A DNA stretch of 24,214 bases from Xylaria sp. FL1777 (Eukaryota; Ascomycota; Sordariomycetes; Xylariales; Xylariaceae): the NCBI GenBank assembly GCA_022578965.1, contig MU400904.1, positions 1-24,214 of the forward strand. The letters run 5' to 3'. Below the pieces are notes generated by a model that was not told the origin of the DNA, ran no database searches, and saw only the letters and a program-made list of their open reading frames with translations. Position numbers and translations under genes: made by a program. Shown in pieces: positions 1 through 8,203 of the stretch (position 1 is the stretch's first letter; every line of letters starts with the position of its first letter).

Positions 1-259
1 TATATAAAATAAAAATAAAGTTAAAAAATAAAATAAAAAGTAAATAAAATATTAATATATTATATAAAAGTTTATTTAAAATATAATGCTATAAAGCTAT
101 TTAAATAGCTATTTATACTTTTTAAATACTAGCTTAAAACTTTATAATTATTACGTAAAATTAAATTTATATTTAAAAAAATAAATATTAAAAAAAAAAC
201 ATTTTTTAAGTATAGTACTAAAAAACTATATATAAATATTACTAATTTAGGTAGGGCTG
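1..259. mobile_element. Edge of A+T-rich, RIP-like block; possible transposon end
   Basis: Almost pure A/T sequence without a credible reading frame; the one frame here (minus strand, 129-335) is low-complexity Leu/Ile/Phe/Asn sequence. Composition switches abruptly to normal at about 243-259. The last bases, read on the minus strand from 259, begin CAGCCCTACCTAAATTAG, which loosely resembles the terminal repeat of the element at 13753 (CAG, a G/C-containing stretch, then AATTTAGTAATA). This suggests a transposon end, but the other end lies outside the window and no target duplication can be tested. The compositional call is firm; the element call is weak. Confidence 0.45.
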
Positions 260-1004
260 GTCTGTGCTTTTTAGGTTTTTGTACAGCAACTGTTGCACGG
301 TGTACACTATGGCCTGTGCTGCCTAGAAGCCACAAAGTCGGGTCCGCAATCCAAACCTGTCACGACCTCCCCTAGAGAATTGATGGCGGGGAATGCCCCG
401 CGATGCGGCTGCTTTAGGTAGTTGTTGCCAAGGTTTACCCAATCAGAATATAAGGTATCGACCTTATCTACAGTACCTAGGTAGGTACTTACTCTTACTA
501 GTATACGTACCTAGGTAGGTACCCAGTAGTAGGTACATACCTTAGTATGTACCTATCTAATAAGCGTGTTGGAAACTACATACTACGTAACTAAGATTAC
601 GGTAGAGAGCATTCCAAATTGCAAATCGAATGGTACCGTAATAAATGCCTCTGATGTGGTGAGGTAATAGGTACATGCTGGGTATGTACTCATTGGGAGG
701 TACCTACTTTTTAGGTGTTGAATGAAATCGCTATACAGAATATGACCATAGTCAACATTTGAACTTAGAGAGAACCCCCGTTACATTCATTAATCGTCTG
801 ACTTTCTTTCCAGGTTGTTTCCAAATCAAGCTCTATGTTTTTTGGAGGGTTTTTTTTTTACTTATACATCTGTCTAACCATTTAATCATTTGTCCAAACC
901 CCACTAGATGGGGGATGGTGCCACGGACATGAGCTTAGGTACTAGGTAGTCATGCAGCTTATACTTATACGTGGACATCGATTCGGTCACAAATCTTCAT
1001 CACG
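260..1004. other. Intergenic region and 5' flank of the fluoride exporter gene
   Basis: No gene is seen. It holds a short GC-rich hairpin at 386-401 (GCGGGG, loop AATG, CCCCGC), a cluster of GTACCTAGGTAGGTAC-type repeats around 473-560 with further degenerate copies near 665-705 and 935-950, and a T-rich tract at about 838-861. Two short upstream ATGs (near 929 and at 952) precede the exporter start; the second is out of frame and overlaps it. Whether either is transcribed cannot be told from sequence. Confidence 0.6.
473..560. repeat. Palindromic TACCTAGGTA-type repeat cluster
   Basis: Two perfect copies of the 16-mer GTACCTAGGTAGGTAC occur at 473-488 and 507-522, followed by degenerate GTAGGTACATACC and AGTATGTACCTA stretches to about 555. 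The unit contains the palindrome TACCTAGGTA. Similar motifs recur at 3868-3892 and 12381-12446. Such GTAC/CCTAGG words are a dispersed intergenic repeat in this window; the function is unknown. Confidence 0.6.
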
Positions 1005-2531
1005 ATGCCTTCTTCTGGGTTGGCCGGATCAAGGATGCCGTCCGCGACCACCACATCTGGGACCACATCTGGGACCACATCTGGGACCACACATGAACTA
1101 GACGCCACCCCGTCACGACGCCAAGATGCCCGGCATCCCCGCCATCCCCGGGACCCGATGCAATCGCCGGCATCCGGCTACGAGGTCCCGGAATCCTATC
1201 TCAACCTGCCCGAGGTCGAGGCCGTGTCCACCATCCAAGACCGGAACGAGCTGTCGCGCCTCGACAGCCGCTCCATTGAGGAACTAGCATCTCGTCTCCG
1301 CATCGACGCCGAGACTCCAGAGCTCAGGGGAGATTCGCTTGCCGGCGGTCAACTGCAGCAGCATGTGTCTCCCGTCCAGCCGCTCGAGCCCGAGCCGGCA
1401 ATAACACCGCTCTCCAAGTGGGCCACTGAGTTCTACACCGTCTCGTATCTCGTCCTATTTGCCATCTTCGGCACTCTGGCTCGCCTTGGCCTGCAGGCGC
1501 TGACCTTCTACCCCGGCGCTGCCATTCCTTTCAGCTCCATATGGCCCAATTTCGGCGGTACTCTGATCATTGGCTTCTTGACCGAGGATCGGATGTTGTT
1601 CTGGCATGAACGGGGTAGTAGCACGCCCACCTACAGCCAGCAGCCAGCCAAGATGAGGATCGATGACGACAAGGCTGGATCCCCCCACTCCCAGCGTGTA
1701 GCCCAGGACCTCGCCGCCACGAAGAAGGCCCACTTGGCTTTCAAGAAGACTATTCCGCTTTACATTGGGCTGGCTACCGGCTTCTGCGGCTCCTTCACTT
1801 CCTTCTCCTCTTTCGTACGAGACGTCTTCCTAGCCTTGTCGGACGACTTGCCGATGCCAGATGGCGCGTCAACCCCGCGAAATGGAGGCTACTCGTTCTT
1901 GGCCCTCCTAGCCGTCACTCTCGGCACCGTCTCCCTTTCTTTCTCCGGGTTTTATCTTGGCACCCACCTAGCCGAGGCCTTAGAGCCCGTGATGCCGTCT
2001 CTTCGGTATCCCTTATCCCGCAAATTTCTCGATCCACTCGCCGTAGTGTTGGGCTGGGGCTCTTGGGTTGGAGCCATCATCCTCTCCATCATCCCTCCAG
2101 ATAGGTACAGCAATCCGGGCTCCTCCGAATTCTGGCGCGGCCGGGCCACGTTCGCCCTCGTGTTCGCGCCTTTAGGCTGCCTCGCAAGATTCTATGCGTC
2201 AACTCATCTCAACGGGCGGTTTGCGGCATTCCCGCTAGGCACATTTGCCGTAAACATTGCGGGTACGGCGGTCCTCGGGATGGCCTGGGATCTCGCCCAC
2301 GTTCCTGAAGGCGGCGTCGTCGGATGTCAGGTACTTCAAGGCATCGAGGACGGCTTCTGCGGGTGTCTGACGACCGTGTCCACGTGGATTGTCGAATTAG
2401 TAGTTCTTGGGCGCCGCAAGGCTTACGTGTACGGAGGTGTGAGCGTCATTTCTGCATTGTTGCTCATGATCGTCATTATGGGCTCCCTGCGCTGGACTCA
2501 GGGGTTCTCAGCTCTGCTCTGTGTGCATTGA
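1005..2531 (+). CDS. FEX1: Fluoride export protein, FEX/CrcB (Fluc) family
   Basis: A 508-residue membrane protein that should expel fluoride across the plasma membrane. It has the fungal FEX plan: a hydrophilic N-terminus of about 140 residues, two Fluc repeats in one chain, and a linking membrane segment. Repeat 1 has GTLARLGLQ (156-164), the conserved Asn in WPNFGG (182) and GFCGSFTSFSSF (259-270). Repeat 2 has GCLARFYAS (391-399), FAVNIAG with Asn417 and GFCGCLTTVSTW (450-461). About nine membrane segments are visible, with the linker segment at about 344-363. Repeat 1 keeps the phenylalanine run; repeat 2 has Leu/Val/Trp there, fitting the known single functional pore of fungal FEX. The frame is open without introns, and the ATG at 1005 is the first in frame. 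A TTSG repeat sits at residues 16-28. An N-terminus this long is likely disordered and cytosolic. Family assignment is secure. Confidence 0.93.
   Translation: MPSSGLAGSRMPSATTTSGTTSGTTSGTTHELDATPSRRQDARHPRHPRDPMQSPASGYEVPESYLNLPEVEAVSTIQDRNELSRLDSRSIEELASRLRIDAETPELRGDSLAGGQLQQHVSPVQPLEPEPAITPLSKWATEFYTVSYLVLFAIFGTLARLGLQALTFYPGAAIPFSSIWPNFGGTLIIGFLTEDRMLFWHERGSSTPTYSQQPAKMRIDDDKAGSPHSQRVAQDLAATKKAHLAFKKTIPLYIGLATGFCGSFTSFSSFVRDVFLALSDDLPMPDGASTPRNGGYSFLALLAVTLGTVSLSFSGFYLGTHLAEALEPVMPSLRYPLSRKFLDPLAVVLGWGSWVGAIILSIIPPDRYSNPGSSEFWRGRATFALVFAPLGCLARFYASTHLNGRFAAFPLGTFAVNIAGTAVLGMAWDLAHVPEGGVVGCQVLQGIEDGFCGCLTTVSTWIVELVVLGRRKAYVYGGVSVISALLLMIVIMGSLRWTQGFSALLCVH
1050..1091 (+). repeat. 12-bp coding tandem repeat in the exporter N-terminus
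   Basis: Three perfect copies of ACCACATCTGGG plus a half copy, encoding Thr-Thr-Ser-Gly repeats in the hydrophilic tail. Copy number changes would keep the frame, so strain length polymorphism is likely. Confidence 0.85.
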
Positions 2532-4470
2532 TGCCCCCACTAGCAAGAAATCTGGCCACTTTCTTATACTATGTATGTCTCCTTGGCAAGCCTCTCTCTT
2601 CTTAGAGCTATTAAGTAATGATAACTTCGGGGGCCATTTTATGGCCAGTTCATAATGGGAATATCATCAATTTTTCCGCCGCCGGCTATAAAAAATATAT
2701 GTGTGTACAATTTCGCAGGCACTTAACATGTTGAGAATCACAAATCGTTAGAGCCTCTAAATGTCTATGTTTAACCTAGGCGTTGGTGGTATGCAGACTT
2801 AAATGCCATCTCCAGAGTCCTGTCACTGACCATTAAGTAGATAGATAGAAGATTTAACCTGTCCCTAGGTGGTTTTGATACGTACGCTCTATCCGTGTTA
2901 CGCCCGTCTCCATTGGACTAGCTCCTCGCAACACTATTGCGATAGAAGTAATAAAATTGTACCTAGTCAGGTTAACCATCATTGACAAAACCAGTGGAGA
3001 CTATTCGGCAAATGGAGCCGTACATTAGAAAAGACCTAGTATTCAAACAAGTATTATAATCTTCAAGTTGAGGCCATGCCCTGCGTAATCGTCGAACTCG
3101 ATGAGCAGTTGGATTCGTAACGTAGTGCTCCTTGACTATCCGGCCGGTAAATGCAAATATAGATCGCCAACAGATTCCCGAGGTCCCGAGGGCCTCTGAA
3201 TGTGTTGTACGGGAGATCTATGCGAAGGTTATGCACTGAACAGATGTTTCAGTGTACCCATGTGAATTCAGCGGTTCAAAGAAACTTTGACATGGCAGAT
3301 ATCCTTTCTGGCGGCAGGTATATAAAAGCTATCCTACAGCCAAGGACAACGAGCTGAGAGTACCCAGTACATGAGGTGTACCATTCCATGTAGAGCAGGC
3401 AGAGCATTATGGTCTACTCAGGTCGAGCTTGTTATGTTGGAGAACGTGTAGTCTGATGAACCTTGCTCCCATTCTTTGAGACTCTTGGAGTTAGACCGTT
3501 TTAACTTATGATAACGACCATGTTGAAAGAGCTAAATTGTAGGCAGCTACGGCCTAGCCTGTGTATATATATGATAGCTATAGTGTTAGGACACTAGGTC
3601 CACTCCATCCTGTCTACAACAACAATACATTTACACAATGGCAAAGCCTGGCATAGATGCTGCATCTTGGGACACAGTTTGTGAAAAGGAATAAGGAGAC
3701 CATCATCATCATATATAAGGTTATACGTAGTAAAAGAGAGCTTAATAGCGTAACTAGAAGATACAAGGGGGTTTGCACATACTGTATATACCGTTTCATG
3801 AGGCGTTAAAGGAAAGCGGCGCTCAACAGAAATTGTTCCCTTACGGCGTACTTAAGTAGGAACACAGCTACCTACATTATGTATGTACCTAATAATAAAG
3901 AGCTATACTAGTGCACCAATCTTGTGCCAAGCCAGCGAAGTACACTACTCTATCTGTAAGTTTACGCAGTAGTGGATCGCGATATGACAGCGACTATGAT
4001 ACTACGGCGTGGTTGGGAGATTAAACTTGTCTGACAGTCGGACATGGGCACTTCTCCCGGTCAGGATAATCTTGGCGTCCTTAGTTGGCTCTAGGCCAAG
4101 TTGAGATTGATTACGAACTCCCTGCTTGATGTAAAAGCTGGGATTCCATACCTTCTAGTTAATCCAGATGACTGAAAATGACGTATATTTCATCTATAGG
4201 CTAGCCAACAAGGGATGCTATACGTAGTAGTCTTTGCGATATCATGTATCCTCCTCCTACTACTACAGCTGTTGAATGAGGCAAAGCGCAACCAGCGTAA
4301 GATAGCTACCGCAAGAGTCGCCTTTCGATTCAATCAACATCATTCCAAATAGGCGATCTTACTAACCAAAGTCGGGGTATTTGTTGACTCAATATGGCAC
4401 GACTCGGCAGTCAATCTCCTCCGATCGCCCGTCGTCGCGCCCCGGTCAATACTAACCTCCTATACCTGTA

Positions 4471-4496
4471 AGGCGGCCAAGGTCCATTGGCCGCCT
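4471..4496. repeat. Perfect 10-bp inverted repeat (hairpin)
   Basis: AGGCGGCCAA, a six-base spacer GGTCCA, then TTGGCCGCCT. The GC-rich stem stands out in this A+T-leaning spacer. It could be a transcription-factor inverted site, an RNA hairpin or a remnant of an inverted repeat; the sequence does not decide. Confidence 0.7.
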
Positions 4497-4844
4497 AGAA
4501 GGTGTCGGGGAATAAGAAGGGAATAATCATTAAAAATACAATGAATTATCGGAACTCAGTGAAGCCGTCAATACGCCCTCGTGTATGTAGTCCGAGATAA
4601 GAGCCGAATAGCACCGAGGCATAGTTCCATAGCGAACGACACTTAACACGGCACTACCTCAAACGCGTTCTCTATACAGTACTCTTCTCTTCGGCATCGA
4701 CCCAGGCGTATTGTCCCCACCTCTCATTGCGTTGTCGGCATGAGATTACTGCCGCCAAGAAGGCTGCGCCCATATATGTACGGCCTTGACAACATCCAAC
4801 AACACAGCTACTATTCAAGAAATTAACCTATATATATCGCAAGG

Positions 4845-4872
4845 TATTGGATATTGGATATTGGGTATTGGG
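4845..4872. repeat. Heptamer tandem repeat (TATTGGR)4
   Basis: Two units of TATTGGA followed by two of TATTGGG. It is a simple minisatellite in non-coding sequence and contains CCAAT-type words on the minus strand. Confidence 0.7.
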
Positions 4873-6053
4873 TATATGTTTGACGGTAGGATGGATACGC
4901 GGGAGGAATTATAGCAGCAGAAGATAACATAAACAAAGGCAAGGAAAGACAGTCAGTAAGTAGACTTAGTTTGCATACTGCTAGATTACCTAGTCGTCAG
5001 CAACAATTACTAATCGCCGGATTGGCAGGGTGCCGGAGTTAGATAATCCAACGGAATCCGACGAGAACCCGGCCCGCCTTTGTCTCCGTCCTTCCCGGCT
5101 GCCAATATCCATTTGCTACCATAACAATCGCTTCCCCCTGCGCGGCATGCCTTTCCTTCTCCACTGCTGTACAAACCCAGGTTGCTAATTATCTCCCGTT
5201 ACTTCAGGGCGGAGAATCCCTGTAAAGAGTCGAGCTGATCTCGACGAACATTACAATATCACACCTTTATCTCTTGATTCGCTGTAGTGCCTACGGTCAA
5301 AGAATATGAACATTGCTTCATTACAACCGCTGTTTAGACGAGCGGACCAACAATATTACGTGCATTCTGCCGGTTATCTTGTTGTTTCTGTTCCTTTCTC
5401 TATTGCTGTTTCGGGGTTGGAATCGAGGGTCGGACTGAGAGTTTGAATTGGTCGTTGGTATATTGATGGGGACTGAAGATTTATTTGCAATGGACCATGG
5501 TTAATAGAGAGGCTATTCTATTACGTTAGAAAAGACCCCCTTTTAATTTATGTAATACGCTTTGACTCTGGTGAGTGCTAGATACAGGAAGGATTGGCGG
5601 TTGAATAAGTCGCCGAGCGGAATCCCAGGAGACAAATACAAGGATCTAGCATGCTTCTTAACCTGCTCCATACGTAATCATTCCTAATAGACTTGTGTCT
5701 CTTCCTCGAAAGTTATAGTAGTATACAAATATGAAGAAAGAAAGGGAAAAAAAAAAAAAGGGAACCGGGGTGTGAGGGTCGAGTGGTGACCACACAAACT
5801 GCGTAAGCATTGTGCTAGGCTATTCAGTCACACATCCTTGCTTGAATAAGGGCAAATTTTGAGTGTTTATTACTGGGTTCAAGAGTAGATGTTTAATAAT
5901 AAAGCTGCTAGTGTAAATAGGAACCATTTGACAATGCCGATGGATTCTACGTAGTACGCTGCACCTAACCATCCCTGTATGGCAGGCAGGTTGCTTGGGT
6001 TGACCTATGCTGTAGGCCTGCACTTCATTATCCTCGAGGCAGACCTGTGGGAA

Positions 6054-6064
6054 TATATAAAAGC
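6054..6064 (+). promoter_or_regulatory. TATA box of the GPI-protein gene
   Basis: TATATAAAAGC lies 120 bp upstream of the ATG at 6184, a normal distance for a fungal TATA promoter, and a CT/AC-rich leader without ATG follows. A strong TATA box suggests regulated rather than housekeeping expression (inference). Confidence 0.6.
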
Positions 6065-6183
6065 ATCTACCTGGGCTGACAGAGTCTTGCAACCTGTACC
6101 CTTCACGTCACAAGCTGCTCATCCTCATACGAGACAATAACCTCTATATATCAGTCTTGACGCTACCTCAACCAACAAGAGCT

Positions 6184-6816
6184 ATGCACAGCACCAAGGT
6201 CTTCTTCCCCATTGCCGCTTTGGCGGGAGCGTCTCTGGCTCAAACTTTCGCCAGTCAAGGCTGCTCTGCGACCTTTAGCTCCTTGAGAGACGGCGGTCCT
6301 ACTTTGCCTGCTGCGCTCTCACCTTACTTGGCCGGCGCCATGAGTCCCGTTCAAACTATTTCGGGTACGCCAACCACATTGTCCGGGGATACCCTGGAAG
6401 ACCCGGAAGCCTACGTTGAATTGCTCTGCGGCGTGGCCACCGAGCTACCGTCCTCGGTATTGCCCGACTTTTACACCTGGGGCGCGGATCTTCTTAGCTA
6501 TGGTAGCGTCCATATCAGCGAGTATGACGCCTTTGTCACGCAGTGCGTTACCACCGGAGCAGCCGCTGCCACTATCACCAGCTACCTCAACTCTATCCTC
6601 ACGGGCACGGGTGGGCTCTGTCAGCCCACTGCTACTCCCGGCGGCGCGCCCAATGGCACCGTCTCTACCACGCCGGCCCCGACGGCTACGGGCACCAACT
6701 CTACCTCCAGCGTGTCCACTACCTCAGTCGTCATAGCCGCTGCTGCTCGGCCCACAGGTGTTCTCGTTGGCGCGGTGGCCATGGGCGGCCTTCTCGGTGC
6801 TGCAATTCTACTCTAA
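6184..6816 (+). CDS. Secreted four-cysteine protein, probably GPI-anchored
   Basis: A 210-residue protein for the secretory route. Residues 1-19 form a signal peptide (MHSTKVFFPIAALAGASLA), with likely cleavage before Gln20. The mature domain has four cysteines (27, 82, 121, 146), enough for two disulfides, and a conserved-looking core around YVELLCGVATELPSSVLPDF. A Ser/Thr/Pro/Ala-rich stretch (about 149-182) with two N-glycosylation sequons (Asn157, Asn172) leads to a C-terminal hydrophobic tail (192-210), the layout of a GPI-anchored wall or membrane protein. It resembles, from memory only, Cys-containing Ser/Thr-rich surface proteins of plant-associated ascomycetes; its function is unknown. 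The frame can be extended upstream to a TTG at 6157, but fungi need ATG and the signal peptide begins exactly at 6184. No intron is seen. It sits alone, between a gene-poor spacer and a 1.4-kb spacer. Confidence 0.82.
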   Translation: MHSTKVFFPIAALAGASLAQTFASQGCSATFSSLRDGGPTLPAALSPYLAGAMSPVQTISGTPTTLSGDTLEDPEAYVELLCGVATELPSSVLPDFYTWGADLLSYGSVHISEYDAFVTQCVTTGAAAATITSYLNSILTGTGGLCQPTATPGGAPNGTVSTTPAPTATGTNSTSSVSTTSVVIAAAARPTGVLVGAVAMGGLLGAAILL

Positions 6817-7745
6817 GCCACAGGAGTGGTATTGGAAATTCTGCTGGGAACCCCTTATGTTGAAAGAGCTATAAAAGCAGAAGCTGGTGGTAGGAGCCGT
6901 TGCTGGGCTCAAGCAGTTGTGTATTCTGTAATATAACATTTAATAGATAAGGCCTAGTATGTGTGAGGATAGTTCGGCGGGATAGGTGGCCAGTGGATGA
7001 CTTGATTTCAGCATCCTGACATGTTAAATCAGCTGCTTTGCGGAGGGTTGGGGGATTTCCCTGTTTGGACTATACCTCGATAACAATCAGAATCTTTAGG
7101 CATATAAAGTTACTTGGTACCTATACTAGAAGAAATCTGTTCTAGAAAAGCTATGCTGTAATTACTTGCTGAAAGTCATATAGGAGATCAGTTGTATATT
7201 GTAGATAACAGCTGGTGGTCTAAGACTCGCTGTTACTTTATTCATTCCTTACGTAGTCGCCATATATATACAGAGATAGCTACAGTAGTATGTTAACTAC
7301 TAGATTCGGGTATGATTCGGCCGGAGGGTTTGTTAAGAGCCTACCACCAGTGTATTGAGTTATCAAGTCTACCCTACATAGTATGGTGGTACATTTTACA
7401 TTTAGTCTAATAAGAAGAGAGGGGTGTCGCGGCTCCGTTATCAATAGAATATTCAGTTGACTCACCCGACTTTCTCATTCATCCACAGGAGAGAACTCAC
7501 ATACGAAATCAGACCGTAGGTGAAGGCCACATCGGTGCCCGAGAATGAATTAGTTTAGTGTAGCTAGGGATATGATTTACCCTCCTCAAGCACATCCGTC
7601 ATCGCTTCTTGAGCTGTCACACCTATCGCAACAACTTGCCTGCCTCGGTGGTGCCAGATGCTAACCGTTCCGGTCCACAAGTAGGCACTCTTCATCTCAT
7701 CCAACGAGGGTCAGGTCTGTAGTACTGAGACAGGTTAGGGGATGC

Positions 7746-7783
7746 TAGGGGTTGGGGTTGGGGTTGGGGTTGAGGTTGAGGTT
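7746..7783 (+). repeat. Telomere-like hexamer array (TTGGGG/TTGAGG)
   Basis: Consecutive hexamers TAGGGG, three TTGGGG, two TTGAGG, then TT. The common telomere unit of filamentous fungi is TTAGGG, so this is a variant or a chance G-rich minisatellite. The four G-runs could form a G-quadruplex. It lies about 420 bp upstream of the transporter start. Confidence 0.75.
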
Positions 7784-7914
7784 TGAAGCCGAAGACTGTG
7801 TTAGTTGTAATAGACGTATTAGGTCTATGTACTTGGGCAGTATTATAATTATGAGGCCAGCGGAGACGATCTCCAAAACCCACCCCCGCACGAACGCTGC
7901 AGAACGAGAACTAC

Positions 7915-7940
7915 GACCATCGATCGGGACCATCGATCGG
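7915..7940. repeat. 13-bp direct repeat in the transporter promoter
   Basis: Two perfect adjacent copies of GACCATCGATCGG, each containing the palindrome ATCGAT. Placed about 265-290 bp before the ATG, it may be a duplicated regulator site; no factor is assigned. Confidence 0.7.
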
Positions 7941-7949
7941 GTTGAGATA

Positions 7950-7955
7950 TTATCT
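7950..7955 (-). promoter_or_regulatory. Candidate GATA-factor site (HGATAR)
   Basis: TTATCT on the plus strand reads AGATAA on the minus strand, matching the HGATAR site of AreA/NIT2 nitrogen regulators. Dal5-type permeases are often nitrogen-regulated, which makes it relevant. A single hexamer can occur by chance. Confidence 0.3.
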
Positions 7956-8001
7956 GGCCAAATGCCAACTTCTTAATCGAGCCTCAACCCGCCCGCATTA
8001 C

Positions 8002-8025
8002 GGGCCATGGGATATGGGCCATGGG
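8002..8025. repeat. Duplicated GGGCCATGGG in the transporter promoter
   Basis: Two perfect decamers separated by ATAT, about 180-200 bp before the ATG. This regular pair would suit a dimeric regulator; its identity is unknown. Confidence 0.6.
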
Positions 8026-8118
8026 TCGGGAACCAGGAGCTCGAGGCTAGGGGCTGGGGGCTCCGAGTCGACCGCTCGAACTATTCAACCGATGATGCTC
8101 ACCACTTCCATCGAGTCA

Positions 8119-8127
8119 CTATAAAAT
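8119..8127 (+). promoter_or_regulatory. TATA box of the transporter gene
   Basis: CTATAAAAT lies 77-85 bp upstream of the ATG at 8204, and a C-rich leader without ATG follows. Confidence 0.55.
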
Positions 8128-8203
8128 CACCATAGTCCCACAAACCCCGCCCGTTGTTGGCCTTCCACGGACATTCTTCTTCCTTCCATCCACACCCCGC
8201 GAT

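Larger units (their letters stand above)
2532..6183. other. Gene-poor 3.65-kb intergenic region
   Basis: No gene can be supported: frames on both strands are short, lack family features and have no plausible exon chains. It holds a perfect 10-bp-stem inverted repeat at 4471-4496, a four-unit heptamer repeat at 4845-4872, a CT-rich stretch near 5085-5170, an A tract near 5747-5759, and a TATATAAAAGC box at 3319-3329 identical to the one before the next gene. The 15-mer ATGTTGAAAGAGCTA at 3520-3534 recurs downstream of that gene at 6857-6871. Composition is moderately A+T-rich, consistent with old decayed sequence. A non-coding transcript or a heavily spliced gene cannot be excluded. Confidence 0.55.
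6817..8203. other. Intergenic region with repeat-rich transporter promoter
   Basis: No gene is seen. The left half carries the GPI gene's 3' flank and A+T-leaning sequence. The right half, before the transporter gene, holds a telomere-like TTGGGG array (7746-7783), a 13-bp tandem duplication (7915-7940), an AGATAA GATA-factor site on the minus strand (7950-7955), a duplicated GGGCCATGGG (8002-8011 and 8016-8025) and a TATA box (8119-8127). Confidence 0.6.

Noticed and set aside
860..1004. A fluoride riboswitch before the exporter gene
   Set aside because: The known crcB riboswitch is bacterial and archaeal, and no matching pseudoknot was seen.
3614..3799. A 61-codon minus-strand frame in the gene-poor spacer
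   Set aside because: Low-complexity hydrophobic sequence with no homologue recognised and no promoter.
5820..6092. A 90-codon minus-strand frame upstream of the GPI gene
   Set aside because: It covers the promoter and TATA box, has no family features and no supporting context.
6157..6183. A nine-codon extension of the GPI-protein gene
   Set aside because: It begins with TTG, not ATG; nuclear fungal genes need ATG and the signal peptide starts at 6184.
6416..6863. Two 106-codon plus-strand frames within the GPI gene region
   Set aside because: They are shifted-frame shadows of the Ser/Thr/Ala-rich coding sequence.
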